Shown in pieces: positions 52,371 through 59,000 of a stretch of 64,000 nucleotides of DNA. Numbering within the stretch: the first letter of the stretch is position 1; each line of letters starts with the position of its first letter. The notes below the pieces were generated by a model. The model ran no database searches, was not told the DNA's origin, and worked only from the letters and a program-made list of their open reading frames with translations. Source of the DNA: Flagellimonas taeanensis (GTDB taxonomy: Bacteria > Bacteroidota > Bacteroidia > Flavobacteriales > Flavobacteriaceae); the NCBI RefSeq assembly GCF_003584105.1, contig NZ_QXFO01000011.1, positions 124,001 through 188,000 on the forward strand. Direction: 5' to 3'. A program made the position numbers and the translations under genes.

Positions 52371-53150
52371 AGTTTTTATTCTTTTTTCAGCGTTTTGATT
52401 GTTGTAATCCGCTATTATTTCTTTCAATATTTTTGATTCTTTTTCAAACGTGTTTTCAAATTTATCCCAATTAGTCAATGTCAATACTTTTGGCATTTCT
52501 ACAATTCCAGTTATTGAGTCCCAAAATGCGTCCCAATTATTTCCATAAAATTCAGGGAAATAAAGTCGTTCGGCAAAAGTGTCGTGCAGGTGTTTGATAT
52601 TAACAATATGTCCAAGGTCAATCGTTTTTATTTCGGGGTTTAGTAATTCTTTAAGTTCAGAGTCAACGTCTTCTAAAATCTGTTTTCGATACCATTCTAT
52701 GGGTTCAAGTTGCTTTTTCAAGGCATCCGAATTCCATTGATTGTATTCCGATTCTATTGGGCAATTGTCGAGTTCACTTTCATAACCTATTGCAAGTCCA
52801 ATTGAAAGAAATGGTCTTTTAATTTCCACTTCTTGTTCAAGATATAATTGTCTTAATTTTCTTGTAGCCAAAACAATCTCAACTTTACCAGATTGTATTT
52901 TCTTTAATAATTCTACTGTTCTCCACTTTTCGTATTCGCTCCAGTCGAAATGCTTTTTGACAACTGATTTAATGTAGTTTTTTACTTCTCGACTATTGAA
53001 ATTGAACGCTAACAGGTCGTTGTAATGGTCTTCTGGAATTGTGTTTTCGAGTTCCTTATTTTCATAAATCCACTTTTCAAATGATTCCAATGAAAGGTCA
53101 TCATTTAAGAATTGATAAAATTTGATTCTATTTGGATTTATGCTTGTCAT
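52332..53150 (-). CDS. Barstar-domain protein (putative immunity/antitoxin) in a cassette
   Basis: Protein of 272 residues. The N-terminal half (about 1-100, FEKWIYENKELENTIPEDHY, DLLAFNFNSREVKNY) resembles immunity-protein-type domains but is not firmly identified. The C-terminal half (about 180-260) is barstar-like, with the signature YFPEFYGNNWDAFWDSITGI. Barstar proteins inhibit barnase-type RNases. No toxin gene is adjacent, so it would protect against an incoming or distant toxin. The last dozen residues (VGNNGYKQLGLK) are encoded by the attC-like stem. Confidence 0.72.
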   Translation of the reverse strand: MTSINPNRIKFYQFLNDDLSLESFEKWIYENKELENTIPEDHYNDLLAFNFNSREVKNYIKSVVKKHFDWSEYEKWRTVELLKKIQSGKVEIVLATRKLRQLYLEQEVEIKRPFLSIGLAIGYESELDNCPIESEYNQWNSDALKKQLEPIEWYRKQILEDVDSELKELLNPEIKTIDLGHIVNIKHLHDTFAERLYFPEFYGNNWDAFWDSITGIVEMPKVLTLTNWDKFENTFEKESKILKEIIADYNNQNAEKRIKTVGNNGYKQLGLK

Positions 53151-53160
53151 TCAAATTGCT

Positions 53161-53295
53161 GGCAACGGTTGGGCTATGATTTCGTTGCGGACAAATCCTG
53201 CCAGATTTATCCGCAACGAAATCTGGCCGTTTGATTTATACTTTTACTTTGATGTGGCACAAAGCCACAATGAATTATAGCCATTGTTGGCAATA
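53161..53295 (-). repeat. attC-like site 4 (end of cassette C2)
   Basis: Cores GGCAAC (53161-53166) and GTTGGCAATA (53286-53295). Arms GGCTATGATTTCGTTG (53172-53187) and CAATGAATTATAGCC (53268-53282) pair with one extrahelical base and three wobbles. The interior holds a separate, perfect 14-base inverted repeat (GATTTCGTTGCGGA at 53178-53191 and TCCGCAACGAAATC at 53210-53223), so two alternative folds compete. Confidence 0.6.
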
Positions 53296-53303
53296 GTGTT
53301 TTT

Positions 53304-53798
53304 TTATTTTTTATAAGTCAAACAAAATTCAACGAATTCAGAATCGTAACCAGAATCCATTAGTAATTTTTTCGCCCGTTTGTTTTCAATTAAATCTGGG
53401 ACGAAAGAGTCCATTATTTTCAGTGCGTGTTGTTTTTTTAGAGTCTTGTATTTCATTTCCAGAAAGACTGACTCAAGAATATTCAGATAATTAAAAATGA
53501 GATTATTTTCTTTTATTTTTTTGATTTCGCTTTTTGATAATGAGTCAGAGTCCGAATAATTTAGTGGATTTAGCTTTATCAATTGTTCATTTCCGATTTC
53601 AAGATTATTCAATTCCGAAAACTTGTCATTCACTCTGCGCATAGAGTCTACAATATTCAGTCTACGCAATATTTTCAAGTTGATTATTGTCAGAAATAAA
53701 GCAACAAGTGAGATTATTATTTGTCCAACTGATGATAAAAGGGATATTTCTGAGTCGGTCAATCCAAATGTCAAATTGTTATCCATATTTTTAATCAT
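53304..53798 (-). CDS. Cassette hypothetical protein, one membrane helix
   Basis: Protein of 164 residues (or 160 from the ATG at 53786). A short N-terminal segment and one membrane helix (VGQIIISLVALFLTIINLKI) are followed by a charged helical domain of about 115 residues. No family recognised. Stop is 18 bases from the core of attC-like site 4. AT-rich. Confidence 0.68.
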   Translation of the reverse strand: MIKNMDNNLTFGLTDSEISLLSSVGQIIISLVALFLTIINLKILRRLNIVDSMRRVNDKFSELNNLEIGNEQLIKLNPLNYSDSDSLSKSEIKKIKENNLIFNYLNILESVFLEMKYKTLKKQHALKIMDSFVPDLIENKRAKKLLMDSGYDSEFVEFCLTYKK

Positions 53799-53814
53799 TT
53801 CGTTTTTCTCAAAT

Positions 53815-53955
53815 TATTGCCAACGGTCACTCACTTGTATGTGGTCGGGCGGGATTTCGAAGAGAAATCCTGTCAGACCCACAGGAAAGTGGACGCAAGG
53901 TCTGACTTGTCAGATCGCTAAAACCTCCGCCTGCCATGTACAAATTGTTAGGCAC
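53815..53955 (-). repeat. attC-like site 5 (end of cassette C1)
   Basis: Arms TTGTATGTGGTCGGGCGG (53835-53852) and CCGCCTGCCATGTACAA (53927-53943) pair in 17 columns with one extrahelical C and four G-T wobbles on the plus strand. The right core GTTAGGC (53947-53953) is a perfect GTTRRRY box. The loop contains further nested repeats (GTCAGACC and GGTCTGAC). Confidence 0.65.
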
Positions 53956-53967
53956 TGTTTTTATATT

Positions 53968-54387
53968 TCAGTCAATTTTTCTCAGTGTCAAACCAATTTT
54001 ATTTATAGCCTGAAACTTCTCAAAGTCTTGTCGATTATCAAATTCAGTCGTATTGCTTTTTACGGTTTCTGAATCAGGTAAATTTTCATAATCATTGTTT
54101 ATTACCCAATATTTAAAATACTTGCTTTCTGTTCGTTTTCTACCGTTACCTGTTTTTGCAATTATCCATTTATTATTATGTGCAATTTCTAAAACTGTCA
54201 TTGGAATTATTTCAATTCCAGAAGTGGTGCAACTTTCTGTTTGATAAAGAATTCTTCGGTCAACATTATCATATTCGGATAGGTAGATGTTATTTCCCAA
54301 ATAATCTTCTTTCGCTCCAATACAGCAAGAATTAAGTGAAATAACTAAAATCAGAAATGTCAATATGTTTTCAATTCTTTTTTTCAT
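53968..54387 (-). CDS. Cassette-borne lipoprotein
   Basis: Lipoprotein of 139 residues from the ATG at 54387: MKKRIENILTFLILVISLNS then CC, with a lipobox-like LNSC. The mature part is small and polar, with conserved-looking CIGAKEDYLGNNIYLSEYDN and RILYQTESCTTSG. No family recognised. Codons for the longer frame to 54423 would cover the leading half-site and are rejected. Stop is 12 bases from site 5. Confidence 0.68.
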   Translation of the reverse strand: MKKRIENILTFLILVISLNSCCIGAKEDYLGNNIYLSEYDNVDRRILYQTESCTTSGIEIIPMTVLEIAHNNKWIIAKTGNGRKRTESKYFKYWVINNDYENLPDSETVKSNTTEFDNRQDFEKFQAINKIGLTLRKID

Positions 54388-54395
54388 CCAAAATT

Positions 54396-54404
54396 GTGCC
54401 CAAC
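54396..54404 (-). repeat. Leading half-site of the cassette array (attI-like position)
   Basis: GTGCCCAAC on the plus strand; its minus-strand form GTTGGGC is a perfect GTTRRRY core. No matching stem or second core is found in the 400 bases to its right, unlike the five full sites. It sits where a proximal attI or a truncated attC would be expected. Confidence 0.5.
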
Positions 54405-54810
54405 GGTTGTTTAACCAAAACAATCGTTTTTTTGATGTATAAGATAATTATAACAAAGTTATTATATACTTTTTGACGTAAATTGTCATAATCCAAATAA
54501 ACCAAGTTATTTTCTACCAACTCATATTCTTCCATGGAACATTTACACAGATTAAAGACCATAATGGAGCTCAAACAATACAGTTCCCATACCTTCCATT
54601 TACATCCAGAAAAACTAGAGGAAGCACCTGAAAAGGTGTAATGCCAGTTTTGATTGGTATGGCAGCCAAGGTTTTCGGTTATATGATCCACCACATCTTG
54701 ATCTTTTTACCCTCGTTTCGGCTCTTTTTCCCTTGGCCATAAACCTGTATCTTTGCAGCCTTGGAAAAACTCCGGGCACTGAAATTGATTAATCATCTAA
54801 TTCGAAAGAA
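54405..54810. other. Gene-poor flank of the cassette array
   Basis: About 400 bases without a supported gene. A 35-codon plus-strand frame (ATG at 54535 to 54642, MEHLHRLKTIMELKQYSSHT at its start) has no recognised relatives and may be a remnant. TATCTTTG at 54748-54755 is a -7 box that probably serves the immunophilin gene at 54811. Nothing resembling an integrase gene remains. Confidence 0.5.
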
Positions 54811-55743
54811 ATGCAAGACGGAATCTATGCAAAGTTCAATACCCCTAAAGGGGAAATATTGGTGAAACTCACCCACGACAAGACGCCGGGAACGGTCGGC
54901 AACTTTGTTGCACTCGCCGAGGGCGATATGGAAAATGCGGCAAGGCCCCAAGGCAAGCCGTATTATGACGGACTGAAGTTCCACCGCGTCATAGCCGATT
55001 TTATGATACAGGGTGGATGCCCGTTGGGTACAGGTACGGGCGATCCCGGTTATAAATTTGATGACGAGTTCCATCCCGAACTCACACACAATGGACCGGG
55101 CGTACTCTCCATGGCCAATGCAGGACCGGGCACCAACGGGAGCCAGTTCTTCATTACCCACGGCCCGACGCCTTGGTTGGACAACAAGCACACCGTGTTC
55201 GGTTTTGTGGAACATGGACAGGAAGTGGTGGATGCCATCGCCCAAGGGGACGAAATAGAAAGTCTGGAAATTGTGCGAGTGGGCGACGAGGCCCAGAACT
55301 GGAATGCCATCGAGGCCTTTAGGGTATTCGAGGGTGCCAGGGAAAGACGCATCGCCGAGGCCAAGGCCAGGGCAGAGGCCGAAATGGAAAAATTGGCCGC
55401 TGGTTTTGAAAAGACCCCGAGCGGACTCAGGTACAAGATTGTCCAAAAGGGAAATGGACCCAAGGCCGAAAATGGAAAAATCGTATCCGTACATTATGAG
55501 GGCAGTCTCTCAAACGGACAGATCTTTGATTCCTCCTACAAAAGAAAACAACCCATCGACTTTACCTTGGGCATTGGACAAGTGATAGCAGGTTGGGAAG
55601 AAGGTATTGCTTTATTGAGCGTAGGGGACAAGGGGCGTTTTGTGATCCCATCACATTTGGCCTACGGTAGTGCCGGTGCCGGCGGGGTGATTCCCCCGGA
55701 TGCCACCCTTATCTTTGATGTGGAATTGATGGCCGTGAAGTAA
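54811..55743 (+). CDS. Dual-family immunophilin: cyclophilin-FKBP fusion
   Basis: Peptidyl-prolyl isomerase of 310 residues with two unrelated catalytic domains: a cyclophilin (about 1-165, FHRVIADFMIQGGCPLGTGT, GPGTNGSQFFITHGPTPWLD) and an FKBP (about 205-310, VSVHYEGSLSNGQIFDSSYK, VIAGWEEGIALLSVGDKG, AYGSAGAGGVIPPDATLIFD). A charged helix (RERRIAEAKARAEAEMEKLA) joins them. The order matches the cyclophilin-first (CFBP) dual-family immunophilins known from flavobacteria. No signal peptide, so it is cytosolic. It follows a -7 box at 54748 and is closed by a terminator. Confidence 0.94.
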   Translation: MQDGIYAKFNTPKGEILVKLTHDKTPGTVGNFVALAEGDMENAARPQGKPYYDGLKFHRVIADFMIQGGCPLGTGTGDPGYKFDDEFHPELTHNGPGVLSMANAGPGTNGSQFFITHGPTPWLDNKHTVFGFVEHGQEVVDAIAQGDEIESLEIVRVGDEAQNWNAIEAFRVFEGARERRIAEAKARAEAEMEKLAAGFEKTPSGLRYKIVQKGNGPKAENGKIVSVHYEGSLSNGQIFDSSYKRKQPIDFTLGIGQVIAGWEEGIALLSVGDKGRFVIPSHLAYGSAGAGGVIPPDATLIFDVELMAVK

Positions 55744-55765
55744 GCGTTGCGCTACTGAAAACAAT

Positions 55766-55795
55766 AAAAAAGCTTCCGAAAAGGGAGCTTTTTTA
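55766..55795 (+). terminator. Terminator of the immunophilin gene
   Basis: A-rich GCTTCC and GGGAGC arms followed by six T. Its end overlaps the stop codon of the small minus-strand gene at 55793. Confidence 0.75.
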
Positions 55796-55876
55796 TTTGG
55801 TACGGTTCACGCTTACCAAAAGCAGACAAAGGTTAAAGGCGAGCAAAAGAAGCAAAATGCTAAAAAAGGTATTCAT
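55793..55876 (-). CDS. Very small single-helix membrane protein (27 aa)
   Basis: A 27-codon gene. It begins MNTFFSILLLLLAF and ends LLLVSVNRTK. The residues form a single hydrophobic helix with an Asn in the middle and a basic end. Its neighbour at 55945 and the N-terminal half of the 30797 gene share the same pattern. Only similarity to the two siblings supports it as coding; it has no obvious -7 box. Confidence 0.55.
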   Translation of the reverse strand: MNTFFSILLLLLAFNLCLLLVSVNRTK

Positions 55877-55944
55877 GGTTATGGTGTTTACTGCATAACA
55901 ATTGAACGGGAAAATACCCTACCTATTGCCCAATACCTTTAAAA

Positions 55945-56031
55945 TCATTTTTTAGATCCGTTAACGCTCAACACTAACAAAAGTGCGTTAACGACCAAAA
56001 GAAAAGACAGTACTCCAAAAAAAGTGTTCAT
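55945..56031 (-). CDS. Very small single-helix membrane protein (28 aa)
   Basis: A 28-codon gene beginning MNTFFGVLSFLLVV and ending LLLVLSVNGSKK. Same length, same Asn in the helix and same SVN ending as its neighbour 68 bases downstream. The two genes differ at most codons, so similarity is at protein level, which argues for real selection. It lies downstream of the cold-shock gene but beyond that gene's terminator. Confidence 0.55.
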   Translation of the reverse strand: MNTFFGVLSFLLVVNALLLVLSVNGSKK

Positions 56032-56125
56032 GCATTCATGGGTTTAAAGGTTGTGGGGAACTATGTCAATCTCAACCTTTAGATAGGGAAAAATGGAATG
56101 GTTGCGTAAAAAGGGGAAGAAAAAT

Positions 56126-56151
56126 AAAAGACCCGGGCGTTTGCCCGGGCC
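56126..56151 (-). terminator. Terminator of the cold-shock gene
   Basis: CCCGGGC and GCCCGGG arms with a GC-rich stem; on the minus strand the stem is followed by TCTTTTATTTTT. Confidence 0.9.
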
Positions 56152-56178
56152 TGATGTATAAAAAAGTGTGCTGGTACC

Positions 56179-56373
56179 TTAATCTATAACTTGTACGTTA
56201 ACGGCGTTCAATCCTTTTTTACCTTGCTGTAGTTCGAATTCTACAGCGTCACCTTCTCTGATTTCATCGATTAAACCTGAAACGTGTACAAAGTGATCTG
56301 CGTTTGAACCTTCTTCAGTGATAAAGCCGTAGCCTTTAGAATCGTTGAAGAATTTTACTGTTCCTTTACTCAT
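56179..56373 (-). CDS. Cold-shock protein, CspA family
   Basis: RNA chaperone of 64 residues with one cold-shock domain: MSKGTVKFFNDSKGYGFITE holds RNP1 (KGYGFIT), and HFVHVSGL matches RNP2 (VFVHxS). Length is normal. On the minus strand TATCTTTG (56410-56403) is a -7 box, giving a leader of about 25 bases, shorter than that of cold-induced cspA. Confidence 0.95.
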   Translation of the reverse strand: MSKGTVKFFNDSKGYGFITEEGSNADHFVHVSGLIDEIREGDAVEFELQQGKKGLNAVNVQVID

Positions 56374-56458
56374 AATAAATGTTAAAAAAATTAAATGAGC
56401 AGCAAAGATACGCTTAATTTATTGATAATTAGGTTTTTTGCAAGAAATTCTTAAAAAA

Positions 56459-57097
56459 TTATGCAGTTGGGTCCGGGGTCAGGCGTAGATAGGGCTTCAC
56501 TTCCTCCACACCTTTGGTGAATATTCCTTTAGCCTCTTCGGTGGGTATCGATGGGCTCACCACCACCTTTTGCCCATGTTCCCAATTGGCGGGAGTGGCC
56601 ACTTTGTGATTTGCGGTCAGCTGTAGGGAATCCACCACCCTGAGCAGTTCATAAAAATTACGCCCGGTCGATGCAGGGTAGGTCAGTGTCAATTTTACCT
56701 TCTTGTCCGGACCGATGATGAACACCGAGCGTACGGTAAAGGTATCGTTGGCATTGGGGTGGATCATATCGTATAGGTCGGAAACCTTTCTGTCCTCATC
56801 AGCTATAATGGGGAAATTCACGGTCGTGTGCTGTGTCTCGTTGATGTCCTTGATCCATTCCTTGTGGGAGGCGACACCATCTACGCTGAGGGCCATCATC
56901 TTCACGTTCCTTTTGTCAAACTCATCCTTGAACTTGGCCGCAGTGCCCAGTTCGGTGGTGCAAACTGGAGTGAAATCAGCAGGGTGTGAGAACAAAATGC
57001 CCCACCCATCACCTAGATATTCATAAAAATTCAGGGTTCCTTCAGAGGTCTCCGCAGTAAAATCGGGGGCGGTATCGCCCAATCGTAGAGTTGCCAT
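56459..57097 (-). CDS. 1-Cys peroxiredoxin (Prx6 type)
   Basis: Thiol peroxidase of 212 residues. The peroxidatic Cys is in HPADFTPVCTTELGTAA. Length and the C-terminal extension (PTEEAKGIFTKGVEEVKPYL) fit the Prx6/1-Cys group. A -7 box TAAATTTG (minus strand, 57142-57135) precedes the gene. Confidence 0.93.
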   Translation of the reverse strand: MATLRLGDTAPDFTAETSEGTLNFYEYLGDGWGILFSHPADFTPVCTTELGTAAKFKDEFDKRNVKMMALSVDGVASHKEWIKDINETQHTTVNFPIIADEDRKVSDLYDMIHPNANDTFTVRSVFIIGPDKKVKLTLTYPASTGRNFYELLRVVDSLQLTANHKVATPANWEHGQKVVVSPSIPTEEAKGIFTKGVEEVKPYLRLTPDPTA

Positions 57098-57219
57098 ATA
57101 TATCTTGTTTTAAAGTTGATAAACGAATACCCTACAAATTTAGTAGATAAATCAATGGCGACACTTTATTTCAGTTAAAAGTGTATTAAAATTACCTGTT
57201 GTGCATTTTGATTGAAATA

Positions 57220-57260
57220 TGTCAGTTCGAGTGATTTTTTAAAAAACTGTATCGAGAGCT
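57220..57260. repeat. Short palindromic intergenic element (TCGAG type)
   Basis: GTCAGTTCGAGTGATTTTTT followed directly by AAAAAACTGTATCGAGAGC forms a stem with TTCGAG/ATCGAG ends. It resembles small TTCGAG repeats that I recall from many flavobacterial intergenic regions. Only this copy is clear in the window. The rest of 57098-57328 shows no gene. Confidence 0.4.
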
Positions 57261-57328
57261 TGAATTTTTACGTCTTTTTGGAAATGTCCAGCTTCTTTTA
57301 GCGACATATCTTTTGTTATTTTTAAATT

Positions 57329-57871
57329 ATGGAAAACAATCAACTGGAACAACTCCGTTACCCAATCGGGAAGTTTGAGGCCCCTTCTGTCATCACGAAG
57401 GTACAATTGGAAGAATGGATCACTGTCCTGGAGTATTTGCCCCAGCGTTTACAGGATTTGGTCACGCCGCTTTCCGATGGTCAATTGGAAACTCCGTACC
57501 GACCTGGTGGATGGACCGTGAGACAATTGGTGCACCACATATCCGATAGCCACCACAACAGTTACATACGGTTCAAGTGGGCGCTTACCGAAAATAATCC
57601 TGTCATAAAGCCCTATGACGAAAAAGCTTGGGCGGACCTTTTCGATTCCAGGACGGCACCCATACAAATGTCTTTGGACCATCTAAGGGCGGTGCATGCC
57701 AAATTGGTGTATCTATTGAAAGGACTTTCTGTGGACGACCTGCAACGGAAGTTCACCCATCCCGATGGGAATGTGGAGTCCACATTGGAAGTGAACATAG
57801 GCCGATATGCCTGGCATAGCAACCACCATTACGCCCATATAGCCAACTTGGTAGAGCGGGAAGGCTGGTAG
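57329..57871 (+). CDS. YfiT/BstA-type DinB-family metal-dependent protein
   Basis: DinB four-helix protein of 180 residues of the YfiT/BstA type. Metal ligands appear as GGWTVRQLVHHISDSHHNSY and in the C-terminal WHSNHHYAHIANL. Known members are bacillithiol transferases or putative hydrolases. No membrane segments. It lies alone on the plus strand between the peroxiredoxin and thioredoxin-fold genes, all of which touch thiol chemistry; that link is weak inference. Confidence 0.88.
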   Translation: MENNQLEQLRYPIGKFEAPSVITKVQLEEWITVLEYLPQRLQDLVTPLSDGQLETPYRPGGWTVRQLVHHISDSHHNSYIRFKWALTENNPVIKPYDEKAWADLFDSRTAPIQMSLDHLRAVHAKLVYLLKGLSVDDLQRKFTHPDGNVESTLEVNIGRYAWHSNHHYAHIANLVEREGW

Positions 57872-57899
57872 GCAGTGCCATCACGGGAACCCAGCCAAG

Positions 57900-58460
57900 C
57901 TATGCTTGCTTCCATTTGATGTTGCAACCCAGACTGGGTTTTTGCTCGGATGAGATGGCTTTTCCGGCCAAAAGTGCGTCCATGGCCACTTTAAGGTCAT
58001 TTCCGCTCAACGGAATGCCATTTCCGGGCCTTGAATCGTCCAATTGCCCACGATACACCAATTTCAGGTCGGGATCGAAGAGATAAAGGTCGGGGGTACA
58101 GGCCGCATCGTAGGCCCTTGCCACTTCCTGGGTCTCATCGTACAGGTAAGGAAAGGGATATCCCTCTTCTTTTGCTTTCTCCTTCATCAGATGTGGTGCA
58201 TCTTGGGGATAGTTGTCCACATCATTGCTCGAAATGGCCACAAACCTGATTCCTTTGGCCTGATATTCCCGGGCGAGTTCCGTGATCTTAGGGTTTACAT
58301 GGATGACAAAGGGGCAATGGTTACAGATAAACATGATCACTGTGCCCTTGTCCCCACTACAGTTTTTTAGGGATATGGTCTTCTCTGAGACAGTGTCCCA
58401 AAGTTCAAAGTCAGGGGCCTTTGTCCCCAAAGGGAGCATATTACTGGGTGTCCTCGCCAT
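57900..58460 (-). CDS. Thioredoxin-family (redoxin) protein
   Basis: Protein of 186 residues with the AhpC/TSA-redoxin fold. The active site is a CxxC variant, FICNHCPFVIHVNP. Then come FVAISSNDVDNYPQDAPHLM and the cis-Pro strand ACTPDLYLFDPDLKLVYRG. No signal peptide, so cytosolic. The family (thioredoxin-like YbjN/NHCPF type) is frequent in marine flavobacteria; substrate unknown. Confidence 0.9.
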   Translation of the reverse strand: MARTPSNMLPLGTKAPDFELWDTVSEKTISLKNCSGDKGTVIMFICNHCPFVIHVNPKITELAREYQAKGIRFVAISSNDVDNYPQDAPHLMKEKAKEEGYPFPYLYDETQEVARAYDAACTPDLYLFDPDLKLVYRGQLDDSRPGNGIPLSGNDLKVAMDALLAGKAISSEQKPSLGCNIKWKQA

Positions 58461-58497
58461 AGGTGCTACTTTTTGTGGTTCTGTGGTATAAAAATAA

Positions 58498-58527
58498 AAA
58501 ACGGCCTGTGGAATGGCAGGCCGTTTT
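58498..58527 (-). terminator. Terminator of the DUF3276 gene
   Basis: AAACGGCCTG and CAGGCCGTTT arms with an eight-base loop. On the minus strand the stem is followed by a T-rich tail. Confidence 0.88.
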
Positions 58528-58550
58528 CTGATTTATTACGGGTAAATCCT

Positions 58551-58922
58551 CTAGATGTCGTCAAAATCAACATCGGTAAAGTTTTCTGCAATTCCGTTCT
58601 CACCAACACTGGTCTCTTCTTCTTTCTTGAAATCCTTCTGATGACGTTCGGAAATCACTTCTTGGCCTTTTTCATCGATGATGTAATCCATCATTTCATC
58701 CATGATCTCTTTGAAGGCAGTAAAGTCCTCCTTGTATAGATAGATCTTGTGTTTTTTGTAATGAAAGGAGCCATCATCATGCGTGAATTTTTTGCTTTCG
58801 GTGATGGTCAAGTAGTAATCACCTGCCTTGGTGCTCCTTACGTCAAAAAAGTAGGTTCTTCTTCCAGCCCTTAAAACTTTTGAATAAATCTCTTCCTGAT
58901 CCATTATATCTTTCTCGCCCAT
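58551..58922 (-). CDS. DUF3276 (PUR-alpha-like) protein
   Basis: Protein of 123 residues from the ATG at 58922: MGEKDIMDQEEIYSKVLRAG, then RRTYFFDVRSTKAGDYYLTI and KKHKIYLYKEDFTAFKEIMD. This is the bacterial PUR-alpha-like repeat, a Whirly-type nucleic-acid-binding fold that prefers purine-rich RNA or DNA, typical of Bacteroidota and spirochetes. The acidic C-terminal tail is normal. The longer frame to 58964 has no conserved residues and is rejected. Confidence 0.92.
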   Translation of the reverse strand: MGEKDIMDQEEIYSKVLRAGRRTYFFDVRSTKAGDYYLTITESKKFTHDDGSFHYKKHKIYLYKEDFTAFKEIMDEMMDYIIDEKGQEVISERHQKDFKKEEETSVGENGIAENFTDVDFDDI

Positions 58923-59000
58923 ATGGTATAGTGTATTTAGAACTATGTTGAATTGTGCTATCAAAAATGTAAAAAAAATGCTAATTCAGCAACTTTTTTA

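Larger units (their letters stand above)
50791..54404 (-). mobile_element. Integrase-less array of five integron-type gene cassettes
   Basis: Five units read on the minus strand from right to left: C1 53824-54404 (lipoprotein), C2 53166-53824 (membrane protein), C3 52244-53166 (barstar fusion), C4 51662-52244 (153-aa protein), C5 50796-51662 (two genes). Each ends in an attC-like stem-loop, and a lone half-site (54396-54404) leads the array. Ends of one cassette are complementary: C2 and C4 exactly over 10 bases, C1 8/9, C3 6/7, C5 5/7. All genes run the same way, are AT-rich and stop within or next to the stem. No integrase, attI or Pc promoter is identified. Confidence 0.6.

Noticed and set aside
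50791..54404. CRISPR array
   Set aside because: The repeats are long, imperfect stem-loops separated by whole genes, with no short identical repeats or regular spacers.
50791..54404. Simple bidirectional terminators between cassette genes
   Set aside because: The stems are split by loops of 50-90 bases and lack T runs, while their outer cores covary with the unit ends.
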